The translations under genes were made by a program, and so were the position numbers. This document shows positions 26,056 to 35,475 of a DNA stretch of 64,000 nt, in pieces; the stretch's first letter is position 1, and every line of letters starts with the position of its first letter. Source of the DNA: an uncultured Alphaproteobacteria bacterium (GTDB lineage Bacteria; Pseudomonadota; Alphaproteobacteria; HIMB59; GCA-002718135); assembly GCA_902593125.1 (NCBI GenBank), contig CACJGU010000001.1, forward strand, positions 112,774 through 176,773, written 5' to 3'. Below the pieces are notes generated by a model. The model had not been told where the DNA came from and searched no databases. It saw only the letters and a list, made by a program, of their open reading frames with translations.

Positions 26056-27083
26056 TAGATCAATGATTCTGTTTCTTCCATTTTTTCCATTATATTAAAG
26101 CATTGGACTGCTTGACCTGCCGCACCCTTAATTAAATTATCAATACCACTTGAAATAATAATCTTACCCTGACTATAATGATTGAGTAACTTAATTTTGC
26201 AAAAATTAGTATTTTGAATTGAATAAAAATCTAAACTAGCACTATCGTCAATGCACTTAATAAACGGATTAAATTTATCAAAGTTCTTGAAGACATCAAT
26301 TATATTTTTTTTGGTAACATTATTTTTCAAATCACAATATATAGTTGAAATCATTCCTCTAAAATTTGGTAAAATATGTGGATTAAATGAAAATTTTATA
26401 TCTTTATTGGTATTATGTTTTTGTAGTTCCTGAGAAATTTCTGAGATATGTCTGTGTTCATTAGTATTATAATTATAAAAATTAAAATCATTTTTAGATT
26501 TTATTTTACTAACATTAAAATTTTTTCCAGCACCACTATATCCAGACTTAGAATCGATTATAATATTTTCTGTTTCAATGAATTGATTTTGTAATAATGG
26601 TATTAAAGGTAATAAAATAGAGGTTGGATAACATCCAGGAACAGCTATATTTGAAGAATTCTTAATTAAGTTTCTATTTATTTCAGCTAATCCATAAGTA
26701 AAAAATTTTAAAAGATCTTTACATGAGTGACTGCTACCATAGTTTTCCTTGTAAACTTCATAATCGTCCAATCTAAAATCAGCAGATAAGTCTATAATCT
26801 TTATTTTATTAAATAACTTTTTTACATGAGTGTTTGATATTGAATGGGGAAGTGCAATAAATACATAATCACTCATACTTGGATCAAAGGAGTTATTATC
26901 TTTTAAGATAGGTAAGTTTTTATATTCTTTTGTATTATCAATATTTTTTAGATATTTACCTTCATTATTTTCAGTACCTAAAAAATTAATATTAACATTT
27001 TTATGATTGGTTAATAATTTTACCAATTCCATACCAACATACCCAGTGGAGCCTAAAACGGCTACATTATACATATTATCCAT
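26055..27083 (-). CDS. argC: N-acetyl-gamma-glutamyl-phosphate reductase
   Basis: The 342-residue protein has AVLGSTGYVGMELVKLL (NADP-binding) near the N-terminus and the catalytic Cys in VPGCYPTSILLPLIPLL near residue 150. KSGYSGAGKN follows near 183 and HRHISEI near 215. It makes N-acetylglutamate semialdehyde in arginine synthesis. It lies 6 bases after rpsI and ends with a 1-base overlap into the lipoprotein gene. Linking argC to rpsI/rplM is common in Alphaproteobacteria. Confidence 0.96.
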   Translation of the reverse strand: MDNMYNVAVLGSTGYVGMELVKLLTNHKNVNINFLGTENNEGKYLKNIDNTKEYKNLPILKDNNSFDPSMSDYVFIALPHSISNTHVKKLFNKIKIIDLSADFRLDDYEVYKENYGSSHSCKDLLKFFTYGLAEINRNLIKNSSNIAVPGCYPTSILLPLIPLLQNQFIETENIIIDSKSGYSGAGKNFNVSKIKSKNDFNFYNYNTNEHRHISEISQELQKHNTNKDIKFSFNPHILPNFRGMISTIYCDLKNNVTKKNIIDVFKNFDKFNPFIKCIDDSASLDFYSIQNTNFCKIKLLNHYSQGKIIISSGIDNLIKGAAGQAVQCFNIMEKMEETESLI

Positions 27084-27089
27084 GAAAAA

Positions 27090-27518
27090 CTATCTTTTAG
27101 AAAATTGATAACTACGTCTAGCTTTAGCTAATCCAGCTTTTTTTCTTTCTACAACGCGGGGATCTCTGGTTAAAAAACCAACTTTTTTTAATAGAGGACG
27201 ATTATTTTGATCATACAAACTCAATGCTTTACTTATTCCGTGTCTTATCGCACCAGCTTGACCAGACAATCCACCACCTTTTACAGTAGCCATTATTTCA
27301 TATCCATCTTGATTTTGAACAACATTTAATGGCTGATTGACAATCATTTGCAGAACAGGTCTAGAAAAATATTTTTCAATTGCTTTTCCATTAATGGTTA
27401 TATTGCCATTACCACGTTTTAACCATACCCTAGCTATAGAATTCTTTCTTCTTCCTGTCGCGTAAGATCTCTCTTTAACATCGAGGTTATTTACTGATTT
27501 ATTATCTTGCTCTTCCAT
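27090..27518 (-). CDS. rpsI: 30S ribosomal protein S9
   Basis: The 142-residue protein carries S9's [17 protein letters not shown] segment, [19 protein letters not shown], and the C-terminal [25 protein letters not shown] tail reaching the decoding centre. A 12-residue acidic extension before the core is lineage-variable. Operon partner of rplM (5 bases). Confidence 0.98.
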   Translation of the reverse strand: MEEQDNKSVNNLDVKERSYATGRRKNSIARVWLKRGNGNITINGKAIEKYFSRPVLQMIVNQPLNVVQNQDGYEIMATVKGGGLSGQAGAIRHGISKALSLYDQNNRPLLKKVGFLTRDPRVVERKKAGLAKARRSYQFSKR

Positions 27519-27523
27519 TAATT

Positions 27524-27982
27524 TTATATTGTGTTTTTTCTATTTAGGGTTGATATATCAATTGTTTTAGGATTTTGAGCTTCATGTTTATGATTGGAAT
27601 CTCTAAATATTTTGCAATTAGATAATTGTTTCCTACCCAAGGGTCCAGAAGGAATCATTCTTTTTATAGCTAACTTGATTATTTCATCAGATTTATTTTT
27701 TTCGATCATTTTATTTGGTGTGGTTTGCTTAATACCACCAGGAAATCCTGTGTGCCTGTAATAAATTTTATTACTAGCTTTTTTTCCTTTTAGGTGAATT
27801 TTATCAGAATTAATAATTATTAGATTGTCTCCACAATCTTGATTTGGAGTATATTCAGGTTTATTCTTTCCTCTAAGAATATTTGCTGATATTACTGCAA
27901 GTCGGCCCAATACAGCATCTTTAGCATCAATTAAGATCCATTGTTTTTTTATAGCTTCTTTTTTAATAGAAAAAGATTTCAT
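27524..27982 (-). CDS. rplM: 50S ribosomal protein L13
   Basis: The 152-residue protein has the L13 core [50 protein letters not shown] and [14 protein letters not shown]. It is the first gene of the rplM-rpsI-argC-hom-recJ transcript. The 94-base region in front must hold its promoter and the terminator of the proteorhodopsin gene. Confidence 0.98.
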   Translation of the reverse strand: MKSFSIKKEAIKKQWILIDAKDAVLGRLAVISANILRGKNKPEYTPNQDCGDNLIIINSDKIHLKGKKASNKIYYRHTGFPGGIKQTTPNKMIEKNKSDEIIKLAIKRMIPSGPLGRKQLSNCKIFRDSNHKHEAQNPKTIDISTLNRKNTI

Positions 27983-28030
27983 CGCGTGCCAAATACATAT
28001 TATAAAAAATTAAGTCAATAAATTAATAAA

Positions 28031-28056
28031 AAAAACCCTCTAAAAAGAGGGTTTTT
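28031..28056 (-). terminator. Terminator after proteorhodopsin
   Basis: AAAAACCCTC pairs with GAGGGTTTTT around TAAAAA. The run of Ts on the minus strand follows the proteorhodopsin gene (stop at 28076) and precedes rplM, isolating the two transcripts. Confidence 0.9.
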
Positions 28057-28075
28057 AAAATTATTTAGGTTTAAA

Positions 28076-28840
28076 TTATGCAGTTGCTGAGTCTTTAGCA
28101 GCAGCGTTCCAAATAACTAAACCAAACAGAATTTTATTAATGAAGTCTGCTAAGTTATATATCCAGTTTAGCGTATCAGCATCAACTGAACCCATCATTA
28201 GACCAAACACATATCCTAAAGGATATATTGCCCAACCAACTAATACAATTAATCGCATTGCATTAAATGCAGCAGTTACAGACTCTTTAGTAGTTGCAGC
28301 TTGACTTGCTTCACCTCGGAAAATCTCCCAGATAATTACAGCCCAACCAATCATACCAATGATAAAGCCAAGTAATACAGAAATATAACCTGCTTCACCT
28401 AGGTATCCACCGATAACCATTACAAGTGTACCAACTAGAAGTCTCCAAAAAGATCCACCTGAAACAGCTGCTCCAGCAGCTACTAAGATTAAAAAGAATT
28501 CTACCATTTGAAGAGGAACAGTTAATACCCAATCAATATATCTGTATACTGTTGGAGATTCACCTGTAGCCACCCAGAAATCTCTCATGTACATATAATG
28601 TACAGCGGCGATAAATGTGATAAGACCTGCAACTACCATCGAGGTTCTCCATTTTGCAGAAACTCTCATACCTTCATAAAAGAAGAAGATGGTTGATGCC
28701 CACATTGCAATTGATACAATCCAGAATGTGATACCAACAAAGTCTTCACCGCCTAAAAATGTATCGGCAGCAAAAGCTGGAACAGCAATAAATGCAATCG
28801 TCGCAGCAATTATACCGAATAGACTAGTCATGTTTAACAT
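28076..28840 (-). CDS. Proteorhodopsin, blue-type tuning residue
   Basis: The 254-residue seven-helix retinal protein has the light-driven proton pump residues: D103 (Schiff-base counterion) and T107 in YIDWVLTVPL, E114 (proton donor) in QMVEFF, H81 stabilising the counterion, and K236 in FINKILFG for retinal. The spectral tuning position after the PL pair is Gln (Q111), the residue of blue-absorbing proteorhodopsins, where green forms carry Leu or Met. An N-terminal signal-like helix ending PAFAADT is typical. The start at 28840 is backed by AAGGAG (28846-28851). No retinal or carotenoid genes are adjacent. Confidence 0.97.
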   Translation of the reverse strand: MLNMTSLFGIIAATIAFIAVPAFAADTFLGGEDFVGITFWIVSIAMWASTIFFFYEGMRVSAKWRTSMVVAGLITFIAAVHYMYMRDFWVATGESPTVYRYIDWVLTVPLQMVEFFLILVAAGAAVSGGSFWRLLVGTLVMVIGGYLGEAGYISVLLGFIIGMIGWAVIIWEIFRGEASQAATTKESVTAAFNAMRLIVLVGWAIYPLGYVFGLMMGSVDADTLNWIYNLADFINKILFGLVIWNAAAKDSATA

Positions 28841-29005
28841 AAAAACTCCTTATAGTTTGTTTCCTTACTAATAAGCTGAGGTTCATATATTTGAATTGAC
28901 GGATAAGTTAAACACTTAAAATTATTATTTTTTAAATATTTTTTGTATAAATGTAGATACTAAAGTATTGATAAATATGAATTTTTTTTATTTTACTCTT
29001 AATTA

Positions 29006-29380
29006 TTAACTCTTTTTTAATATAATTCTAATATTTTGGAGAATCTGATCAATTTTTTTTGCCTTTTCTCTCTTAATTGAGGGCATATCTTGATCTGGAG
29101 AAATTTGAAGAATTTGAGACTTAGATTTATCTTTAAGAATTTTATTTGCAATCACCAATGAGGGATTTTGTGTACCATTCTCGTACAATAAGTTTTTGAG
29201 ATTTCTCAACTTTCCCACATTCTCTCTATTGAAGTATCTAGTTCCACCATTACTTTTAGTAGAAATTCCTTCAACACGAAGTTTATTTGTTTTCGGATCA
29301 ACTGAATCCCAATATCTTATTACATGCTCTTTTATATCCAATAATTTAGATACCTCACGAATATTAAGATACTTCTTCAT
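29006..29380 (-). CDS. MerR-family transcriptional regulator
   Basis: The 124-residue protein begins with the MerR-type winged helix (LNIREVSKLLDIKEHVIRYWDSV, then a wing with GGTRYFNRENVGKLRNLKNLLYE). It has a short C-terminal part with no effector domain. This is the small MerR found beside ihfA and plsX in Alphaproteobacteria. Target unknown. It overlaps the end of ihfA by 17 bases and is the gene just before proteorhodopsin, separated by 165 bases. Confidence 0.85.
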   Translation of the reverse strand: MKKYLNIREVSKLLDIKEHVIRYWDSVDPKTNKLRVEGISTKSNGGTRYFNRENVGKLRNLKNLLYENGTQNPSLVIANKILKDKSKSQILQISPDQDMPSIKREKAKKIDQILQNIRIILKKS

Positions 29381-29681
29381 TTGATTCTTTAGAGTTAATA
29401 TACTTTAAAATAAATTTACTAGGTTTAAAAGATATTACCTTTCTATCTTTTATTATAACCTCTTCTTTTGTTTTTGGATTTCTACCTAGCCTGCTACTTT
29501 TAAATCTAACTTTAAAAGTACCAAAATTATGAATTTTAACATAATTTGAATTTGTTAAACCATCTATGATTATATCAATAATATTATTTACAACATCATT
29601 GCAGTCTTTTCTTGAAAAACCAAACTCTGTATTAATTGCATTTGCAATATCATCTCTTGATATATTTTTTTTTATACTCAT
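29364..29681 (-). CDS. ihfA: Integration host factor alpha subunit
   Basis: The 105-residue HU/IHF-fold DNA-bending protein shows SRDDIANAINTEFGFSRKDCNDVVNNIID at the dimer helices and HNFGTFKVRFKSSRLGRNPKTKEEV as the DNA-intercalating arm, with the conserved RNPKT. Alpha is favoured over beta or HU by the neighbours plsX and the MerR-like gene. It starts 4 bases inside the plsX end and overlaps the next gene by 17 bases. Confidence 0.92.
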   Translation of the reverse strand: MSIKKNISRDDIANAINTEFGFSRKDCNDVVNNIIDIIIDGLTNSNYVKIHNFGTFKVRFKSSRLGRNPKTKEEVIIKDRKVISFKPSKFILKYINSKESNEEVS

Positions 29682-30691
29682 AAATTTTTTATTGAACTAA
29701 CAATTTGTTTATTTAAATCATTGGAAATAAAATTAAAACATTGTTTTATTGCATGACTAAATGCTATGGAATTTGCATTACCATGACTTTTAATCGAAAT
29801 ACCATTTAAGCCAATTAATGTTGCTCCATTATATATATCTGGATTTACTTTATTTTTAAATTGAACTAAATCTTTTTCAATTATTTTGTATGCAATTTTA
29901 TTTAAATAAGATTTTTCAAACAAATTTCTTAAATTTGAAGTTATAAAATTTGAAATACCTTCAGCAGATTTTAACATTATGTTACCTGTATATCCATCAG
30001 AAACTATAATATCACATTGGCCAGATGTAATTTTATTTGGTTCAACAAAACCGATAAAATATTTACTTAAAAAACTTTTTGATATTAAATCTGCAGCTTC
30101 TTGTAAAAATTCTAAGCCTTTATTGTTTTCAGTTCCAATATTTAAAATTCCAATAGTAGGTTTTTTTTTACTATTAATAATTGAAAAATAACAATATCCC
30201 ATTAAAGCAAATTGTAATAAGTTAGAGGGTGTAACAGTAACATTTGCACCTAAATCTAACATTAACGAATAATTATTTTGATTAGGAATTAATGAGCAGA
30301 TTGCGGGCCTATCAATTCCTTTAATCATACCTAAGTGCAATCTAGATAAAATCATTATTGCAGCAGTATTTCCTGCAGAGACAAATCCTGAATTAGAATT
30401 ATTTTTAACGTATTCCAAACCTTTAAAAATACTACTATTTTTTCTAGATCTTAAAATAGTATTTGCATTATCATTATCATTTACATTCTCTGTAGTATTA
30501 TGAATCTCATAATTATCTATGATTATTTTTTTTGTTTTAATTTCGTCTTCAATGTAATCTTTGTTTCCAAAAATAATTATTTTTACACCTGAATTTTTTT
30601 TACAAAATAATTCTATGCCTTTAAGAACTTTTAGAGGACTATTTTCTCCCCCCATTGCATCAACAGCAATGGTTATACTGTCATTTGACAT
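29678..30691 (-). CDS. plsX: Phosphate acyltransferase PlsX
   Basis: The 337-residue protein begins ITIAVDAMGGENSPLKVLKG and has GNTAAIMILSR near residue 107, IVSDGYTGNIMLKSAEG near 233 and ATLIGLNGISIKSHG near the C-terminus. It makes acyl-phosphate from acyl-ACP for phospholipid synthesis. It follows rpmF (6 bases), the usual rpmF-plsX pair. Confidence 0.96.
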   Translation of the reverse strand: MSNDSITIAVDAMGGENSPLKVLKGIELFCKKNSGVKIIIFGNKDYIEDEIKTKKIIIDNYEIHNTTENVNDNDNANTILRSRKNSSIFKGLEYVKNNSNSGFVSAGNTAAIMILSRLHLGMIKGIDRPAICSLIPNQNNYSLMLDLGANVTVTPSNLLQFALMGYCYFSIINSKKKPTIGILNIGTENNKGLEFLQEAADLISKSFLSKYFIGFVEPNKITSGQCDIIVSDGYTGNIMLKSAEGISNFITSNLRNLFEKSYLNKIAYKIIEKDLVQFKNKVNPDIYNGATLIGLNGISIKSHGNANSIAFSHAIKQCFNFISNDLNKQIVSSIKNL

Positions 30692-30697
30692 ATTGAT

Positions 30698-30889
30698 CTA
30701 ATTTGTTGACTTAGATTTTTTTTTTAAAATCTGTCGTCCTTTATAAACACCAGTAGAAATATCAATTCTATGGGAAATTCTTGGTTCTCCAGATTCCTTA
30801 TCTATAATAATGTTCACATCTCCAATACTATTATGAGATCTTCTCATATTTCTTTTTGATTTACTTGTTTTTCTTTTAGGTACAGCCAT
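30698..30889 (-). CDS. rpmF: 50S ribosomal protein L32
   Basis: The 63-residue protein begins MAVPKRKTSKSKRNMRRSHN, the strict L32 start. An in-frame GTG at 30898 would add three residues, but the ATG at 30889 has GTGGGG in front. It lacks the zinc cysteines of some L32 forms. Its operon continues into plsX, ihfA and the MerR-like gene. Confidence 0.97.
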   Translation of the reverse strand: MAVPKRKTSKSKRNMRRSHNSIGDVNIIIDKESGEPRISHRIDISTGVYKGRQILKKKSKSTN

Positions 30890-30981
30890 AAACCCCACAT
30901 ATTAGAAAATATAATTTTTGCAAGTTTTATTTAAATAGAAATAAATTTTTGTTAAGTTTCCTGATTATTTTAAAATTATAT

Positions 30982-31449
30982 CTATTTTAATTCTTTCAAC
31001 AATTCTTCTGAGGCAATTTTAATTTGATCTTTTTTTATAAAATTTAGTGACTTAACATACGTGATTAAATTTTCACTTTGAAAGGTATTATTGGTTAATT
31101 CTAACTTTTTCATTCTATAGTAAAACTTCTTTACATATGATTTTACGTATTTTCCAATTGAAATATCACCAATACCTATAGTTCTGAAAGACTCATCAAG
31201 ATCATTTATAAAAATATTTAAAATTTCCTGGTTTAAGGCTTTATAATTATCTTTTTTTGTTTTTATGTTGAATTTTATAAAAAAAATCAAAAATATGGAA
31301 ATTATCTCAAATGTAGTTCTATAATCTTTATTATAAAAAAAATTATTTTTTTTTAAAAAATTATTACTTTTATTTAATATTTTTTTATATTCAATATTTG
31401 CAATATTTATCTCTTTATTTTCTTTTTTTTTAAAATATTGTAAGATCAT
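30982..31449 (-). CDS. Ubiquinol-cytochrome c chaperone (CBP3/UQCC1 family)
   Basis: The 155-residue protein contains the family core: a helical N-terminus, DYRTTFEIISIFLIFFI, and DLDESFRTIGIGDISIGKYVKSYVKKFYYRM (about 93-122). It helps assemble the cytochrome bc1 complex. The neighbour on the other strand is bamE, as in many Alphaproteobacteria. The starts are only 3 bases apart, so the promoters lie inside the opposite genes. Confidence 0.87.
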   Translation of the reverse strand: MILQYFKKKENKEINIANIEYKKILNKSNNFLKKNNFFYNKDYRTTFEIISIFLIFFIKFNIKTKKDNYKALNQEILNIFINDLDESFRTIGIGDISIGKYVKSYVKKFYYRMKKLELTNNTFQSENLITYVKSLNFIKKDQIKIASEELLKELK

Positions 31450-31452
31450 TTA

Positions 31453-31878
31453 ATGAATAAATTTGCATATATTTTTGCGTGTATTTTAATAATTTCATGC
31501 TCTAATGAAACTATTTATTCTGGAAAAATATTAAATCAAGAAAATTTAAGTGATATTGATTTTAAAAATAAAGATAAATTAGTAAATATACTTGGAATGC
31601 CAAGTTATATTGATCCAATAGAGAAAAAATTTTTTTATTTTACTGAAAAAAAAGAAAAAAAAACAATATTAAATAAAGAAACTGATTATAGTTATATTTT
31701 TGTTTTTAAATTTAATGAAAGTGACATTATTATTGAACAAAATGTTTATAATTTAGCAAATCCTAAAGAGGTGAAACTAATTACCGAGGAAACAGAAAAT
31801 AATCTTATTCAAAGGGGACTTATTGAAAAAGTATTTGGTGGGGTAGGCCCTCAACAAGAGTTGCCTACCTCACAATAA
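31453..31878 (+). CDS. bamE: Outer-membrane assembly lipoprotein BamE
   Basis: The 141-residue protein has a lipoprotein signal (lipobox IISC, Cys at residue 16) and a SmpA/BamE-like domain (KDKLVNILGMPSYIDPIEKKFFYFTEKKE). It is part of the BAM complex that inserts outer-membrane proteins. The paired CBP3 gene is a typical alphaproteobacterial context. A long hairpin at 31838-31873 covers its last codons. Confidence 0.87.
   Translation: MNKFAYIFACILIISCSNETIYSGKILNQENLSDIDFKNKDKLVNILGMPSYIDPIEKKFFYFTEKKEKKTILNKETDYSYIFVFKFNESDIIIEQNVYNLANPKEVKLITEETENNLIQRGLIEKVFGGVGPQQELPTSQ
31838..31873. terminator. Strong stem-loop at the bamE/hppA convergent end
   Basis: An 11-bp stem (GTGGGGTAGGC with GCCTACCTCAC, one G-U pair) encloses a smaller CTC/GAG hairpin. 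It sits in the last codons of bamE, just past the hppA stop at 31882. There is no long T-run on either side, so it may be a bidirectional terminator or an mRNA-stabilising structure rather than a classical terminator. Confidence 0.55.
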
Positions 31879-31881
31879 ATT

Positions 31882-33987
31882 TTATAATGAAATTGCAGCT
31901 AATAATAATAATGCAACAATATTTGTTATTTTTATCATTGGGTTTACAGCTGGACCTGCAGTATCTTTGTAAGGGTCCCCTACTGTATCACCAGTAACAG
32001 CAGCTTTATGAGCTTCACTACCTTTGCCACCAAAATTTCCATCTTCAATGTATTTTTTTGCATTGTCCCAAGCACCACCTCCGGCAGTCATACTTATAGC
32101 CACAAACAAACCAGTAATTATTACTCCAAGTAAAAGTGCTCCAAGACATGACAAAGCTGCTGATTGACCAGCAATTACTAGTATTATAAAATAAACTAAG
32201 ATAGGAGATAAAACTGGCAACATTGAAGGTATTATCATTTCTTTTATTGCTGATTTTGTTAAAATATCTACACAGGTTCCATACTCGGGTTTACCTTTTC
32301 CTTCCATAATACCTGGAATTTCCTTAAATTGCCTTCTAACCTCCAGAACTACTGACCCTGCTGCTCTTCCTACTGCAGTCATGCTTAATGCTCCAAACAA
32401 AAATGGAAGAAGTCCGCCTAATAATAAACCAACAACTACATAAGGATTTGATAAATCAAAAGAAACTTCAATACCATATAATGGTCCATTTGGATCTTTA
32501 GCAAAGTGATCTAAATCTTCAGTATATGCTGCAAATAGAACTAAAGCACCTAAACCAGCAGAACCAATGGCATATCCTTTAGTTACTGCTTTTGTTGTGT
32601 TACCAACGGCATCTAGTGCATCAGTTGTCTTTCTCACATTTTCATCAAGATTAGACATTTCTGCAATACCTCCTGCATTATCAGTTACAGGACCGTATGC
32701 ATCTAAAGCAACTACCATACCAGCTAAAGCTAACATTGTTGTTACTGCAATTGCAATCCCAAATAAGCCAGCTAATGAATAAGTAATTATTATTCCCGCA
32801 ACAATAATTAAAGCAGGGAGTGCAGTAGCTTCTAAACTAATTGCCAGTCCTTGTATGACGTTAGTACCATGACCAGTTGTTGATGATTTAGCAATACTTT
32901 GAACTGGTCTATAGTTTGTTCCAGTGTAGTACTCTGTAACCCATATAATTAAACCTGTAATTATAAGACCAAAAATACCGCAAATAAATAATGACATACC
33001 AGAAAATTGTGTATTAGCATCCTCAACAAAAAGTATAGTATCAAGACCAATTACATAATCTGTTACAAAATATAATAATACTGCAGATAAAATTGCAGAA
33101 ACTGCAAAACCTCTATAGAGAGCAGCCATTATATTATTATTTTTTCCTAATTTAACAAAATAAGTTCCAATGATACTTGTTAAAGTACACACTCCAGCAA
33201 TTGCCAATGGAAAGAACATCATAGTATAGGTATTATCTGTAAAAAAAATAGATGCCAAGACCATTGTAGCAACAACAGTAACAACATAAGTTTCAAAAAG
33301 ATCCGCAGCCATACCTGCACAATCACCAACATTATCGCCAACATTATCCGCGATTACTGCTGGATTTCTTGGATCATCTTCTGGGATTCCAGCTTCAACT
33401 TTACCAACAAGATCTGCTCCAACATCAGCACCTTTAGTAAAGATACCGCCTCCCAATCTAGCAAAAATTGAAATTAAAGATGCACCAAATCCTAAAGAAA
33501 CCAAAGGAGCAACAATTTCTCTTCCAGGAAATGATCCAGAGTTATGTAAAACAAAATAGAATATCGCAATTGATAAAAGTGCAAATCCAGCAACAAGCAT
33601 TCCTGTTACTGCACCAGCTTTAAATGAAACTGACAAACCCTCACTTAAACTTTTACTAGCTGCGTGTGTAGTTCTAACATTAGACCTTACAGAGATATTC
33701 ATACCGACATAACCTGCTGCACCAGAAAAAAATGCACCTATTAAAAAACCAATACCAGATGCTAGATCAAAAACTAACCAGATCAAAGCAAAAATAACAA
33801 CACCAACAATAGCTATCGTCATATATTGCCTATTTAAATATGCCCTAGCCCCTTCTTGTATTGCACCAGCAATTTCTTTCATTTTATCATTACCTGTTTC
33901 TAATGATAAAATTTGTCTAGATGTTACTACACCATATAAAACAGCGGCAAGACCGCATAAAACTATTAATATCTGCATTGTTGTCAT
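31882..33987 (-). CDS. hppA: Proton-translocating pyrophosphatase (K+-independent type)
   Basis: The 701-residue protein has about 16 helices and the membrane pyrophosphatase signature [44 protein letters not shown] near residue 185-230. Between two substrate loops lies [17 protein letters not shown]; a Lys after GNTT marks the K+-independent subfamily, where the K+-dependent form has Ala. It uses pyrophosphate to pump protons. A strong AAGGAG sits at 33993-33998 before the ATG. It is 55 bases after thiL, so either co-transcribed or from its own promoter. Confidence 0.96.
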   Translation of the reverse strand: MTTMQILIVLCGLAAVLYGVVTSRQILSLETGNDKMKEIAGAIQEGARAYLNRQYMTIAIVGVVIFALIWLVFDLASGIGFLIGAFFSGAAGYVGMNISVRSNVRTTHAASKSLSEGLSVSFKAGAVTGMLVAGFALLSIAIFYFVLHNSGSFPGREIVAPLVSLGFGASLISIFARLGGGIFTKGADVGADLVGKVEAGIPEDDPRNPAVIADNVGDNVGDCAGMAADLFETYVVTVVATMVLASIFFTDNTYTMMFFPLAIAGVCTLTSIIGTYFVKLGKNNNIMAALYRGFAVSAILSAVLLYFVTDYVIGLDTILFVEDANTQFSGMSLFICGIFGLIITGLIIWVTEYYTGTNYRPVQSIAKSSTTGHGTNVIQGLAISLEATALPALIIVAGIIITYSLAGLFGIAIAVTTMLALAGMVVALDAYGPVTDNAGGIAEMSNLDENVRKTTDALDAVGNTTKAVTKGYAIGSAGLGALVLFAAYTEDLDHFAKDPNGPLYGIEVSFDLSNPYVVVGLLLGGLLPFLFGALSMTAVGRAAGSVVLEVRRQFKEIPGIMEGKGKPEYGTCVDILTKSAIKEMIIPSMLPVLSPILVYFIILVIAGQSAALSCLGALLLGVIITGLFVAISMTAGGGAWDNAKKYIEDGNFGGKGSEAHKAAVTGDTVGDPYKDTAGPAVNPMIKITNIVALLLLAAISL

Positions 33988-34042
33988 GAAAACTCCTTAA
34001 ATTTTGGGTGATATGTCAGAAACTATTAAAAAAATCAAGTTT

Positions 34043-35023
34043 TTAGCTGAAATGATCATATTCCTTGATAATATTATTATTTATGTATGAATCGAATTGA
34101 ACACCTTTTTCTAATACTACTTTTCCAACACGAGAGATCTTAACTTTATTTTTATTAGCAATATTTTTAATTTTCTTTCTATATTTTTTATTTGAAACAA
34201 TTATGAGACTATAATCATCTCCTGAATTGAGAACGTGCTCTAACTTTATTTTTTTGAGATCAAAGATAAGTTTTTTAGCTTTGATACTTAAAGGAATTTT
34301 ATTTAAACTGATCGAAGCACCGTATTTATCATTTAACATTTTTTTTAAATCACCAATAAAACCATCTGAAACATCTATAATAGAAGAAGAGTATAAAGCT
34401 AAATTAGGACCAAGTTTGCAAGGTTTTGGATATAAGTATTTATTGATAAAATATTCTCTTAAATTTTTATCAACAGTAATATTCTTCCTAATAATTTCTA
34501 ATCCAATTTTAGATTCACCAATGTTTCCCGAAACCCATATGTCATCATCTAAATTAACTTTGTTTTGATAAACATTAATATTTTTATTTATATAACCAAA
34601 AAATGTTGATGATATAATTAGATTATCGGATTTAGATAAATCTCCTCCTAGTAAATAAAAATTATACTTTAATTGTAATTTTTTTAGATAATTACAAAAA
34701 GATTTTAACCAATCATTGTTTATATAAGAAGGCAGACATAAATTTAATAGATATGAATGAGGTATAGCACCCATTGCATATAGATCAGATAAATTTACTG
34801 TTGTAATTTTTTGAGCAATAGATTTCGGATTATCATTTTTAAAAAAATCAATATTTTCTAATATGGCGTCAGTTGTAACAGCAAATTTACAGTTTTTATA
34901 TGGTATATTCAAATAAGCAGCATCGTTTTCAAAATTAAATGTACCTTTTTTATTTAAACTTAATGTTTTAAAATATTTATTTATAATTAATTTTTCAGTA
35001 AAATTATTTTTTATCTTTTTCAT
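34043..35023 (-). CDS. thiL: Thiamine-monophosphate kinase
   Basis: The 326-residue protein has ThiL motifs: AVTTDAILENIDFF near 50, TTVNLSDLYAMGAIPHSYLL near 78, LLGGDLSKSDNLIISSTFFG near 120, and IDVSDGFIGDLKKML near 215. It phosphorylates thiamine monophosphate to TPP. It overlaps nusB by 20 bases, the standard nusB-thiL arrangement. Together with thiB-thiP it supports use of imported thiamine. Confidence 0.95.
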   Translation of the reverse strand: MKKIKNNFTEKLIINKYFKTLSLNKKGTFNFENDAAYLNIPYKNCKFAVTTDAILENIDFFKNDNPKSIAQKITTVNLSDLYAMGAIPHSYLLNLCLPSYINNDWLKSFCNYLKKLQLKYNFYLLGGDLSKSDNLIISSTFFGYINKNINVYQNKVNLDDDIWVSGNIGESKIGLEIIRKNITVDKNLREYFINKYLYPKPCKLGPNLALYSSSIIDVSDGFIGDLKKMLNDKYGASISLNKIPLSIKAKKLIFDLKKIKLEHVLNSGDDYSLIIVSNKKYRKKIKNIANKNKVKISRVGKVVLEKGVQFDSYINNNIIKEYDHFS

Positions 35024-35474
35024 GAAGATCTATATATTTTTGAATTATAGCATTAATCAATTTGGTTTCTTTTATTGTCACAAAACTCTTTGATATATTT
35101 AAGTAATCATCAAAAACTATCTTAATTTTTTTTTTATCAGTAATAAGTATTTCAGAAATAATAGCAAATATAATAGCTTTTAGAATGTTATCCCATTTTT
35201 CAAATTTTCTATTTAAATTTATAATGTTATTTAAATCATTAATAAGTTTTTTTTTATTAATATTTTTTTTGTAATTGAGAAATAATTTATTTAAGAAATT
35301 TTTATTAAATTTTAATTTAAATTCTTTCTTTTGATCAATTATTGCAATATTTGAATTATAGAAATGATCTTGAAAATCTTGTATATCAGGATTTGTATCA
35401 GAATTCGAAAATTCTGATTGAAAAATGTATTGCACAAAAGCAAGTCTTGTTTGAGACCTAATAAAATTTTGCAT
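35004..35474 (-). CDS. nusB: Transcription antitermination protein NusB
   Basis: The 156-residue all-helical protein starts with RSQTRLAFVQYIFQSEFS, as in NusB, and ends with a helix like those binding BoxA RNA. It is rather diverged in the middle (Lys/Asn/Ile-rich). It sits between ribH (1 base) and thiL (20-base overlap), the usual place in Proteobacteria, which supports the assignment. Confidence 0.88.
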   Translation of the reverse strand: MQNFIRSQTRLAFVQYIFQSEFSNSDTNPDIQDFQDHFYNSNIAIIDQKKEFKLKFNKNFLNKLFLNYKKNINKKKLINDLNNIINLNRKFEKWDNILKAIIFAIISEILITDKKKIKIVFDDYLNISKSFVTIKETKLINAIIQKYIDLHEKDKK

Positions 35475-35475
35475 T

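Noticed and set aside
28857..29005. A specific promoter for proteorhodopsin
   Set aside because: Several AT-rich -10-like strings are possible and none stands out with a matching -35, so no exact site is claimed.
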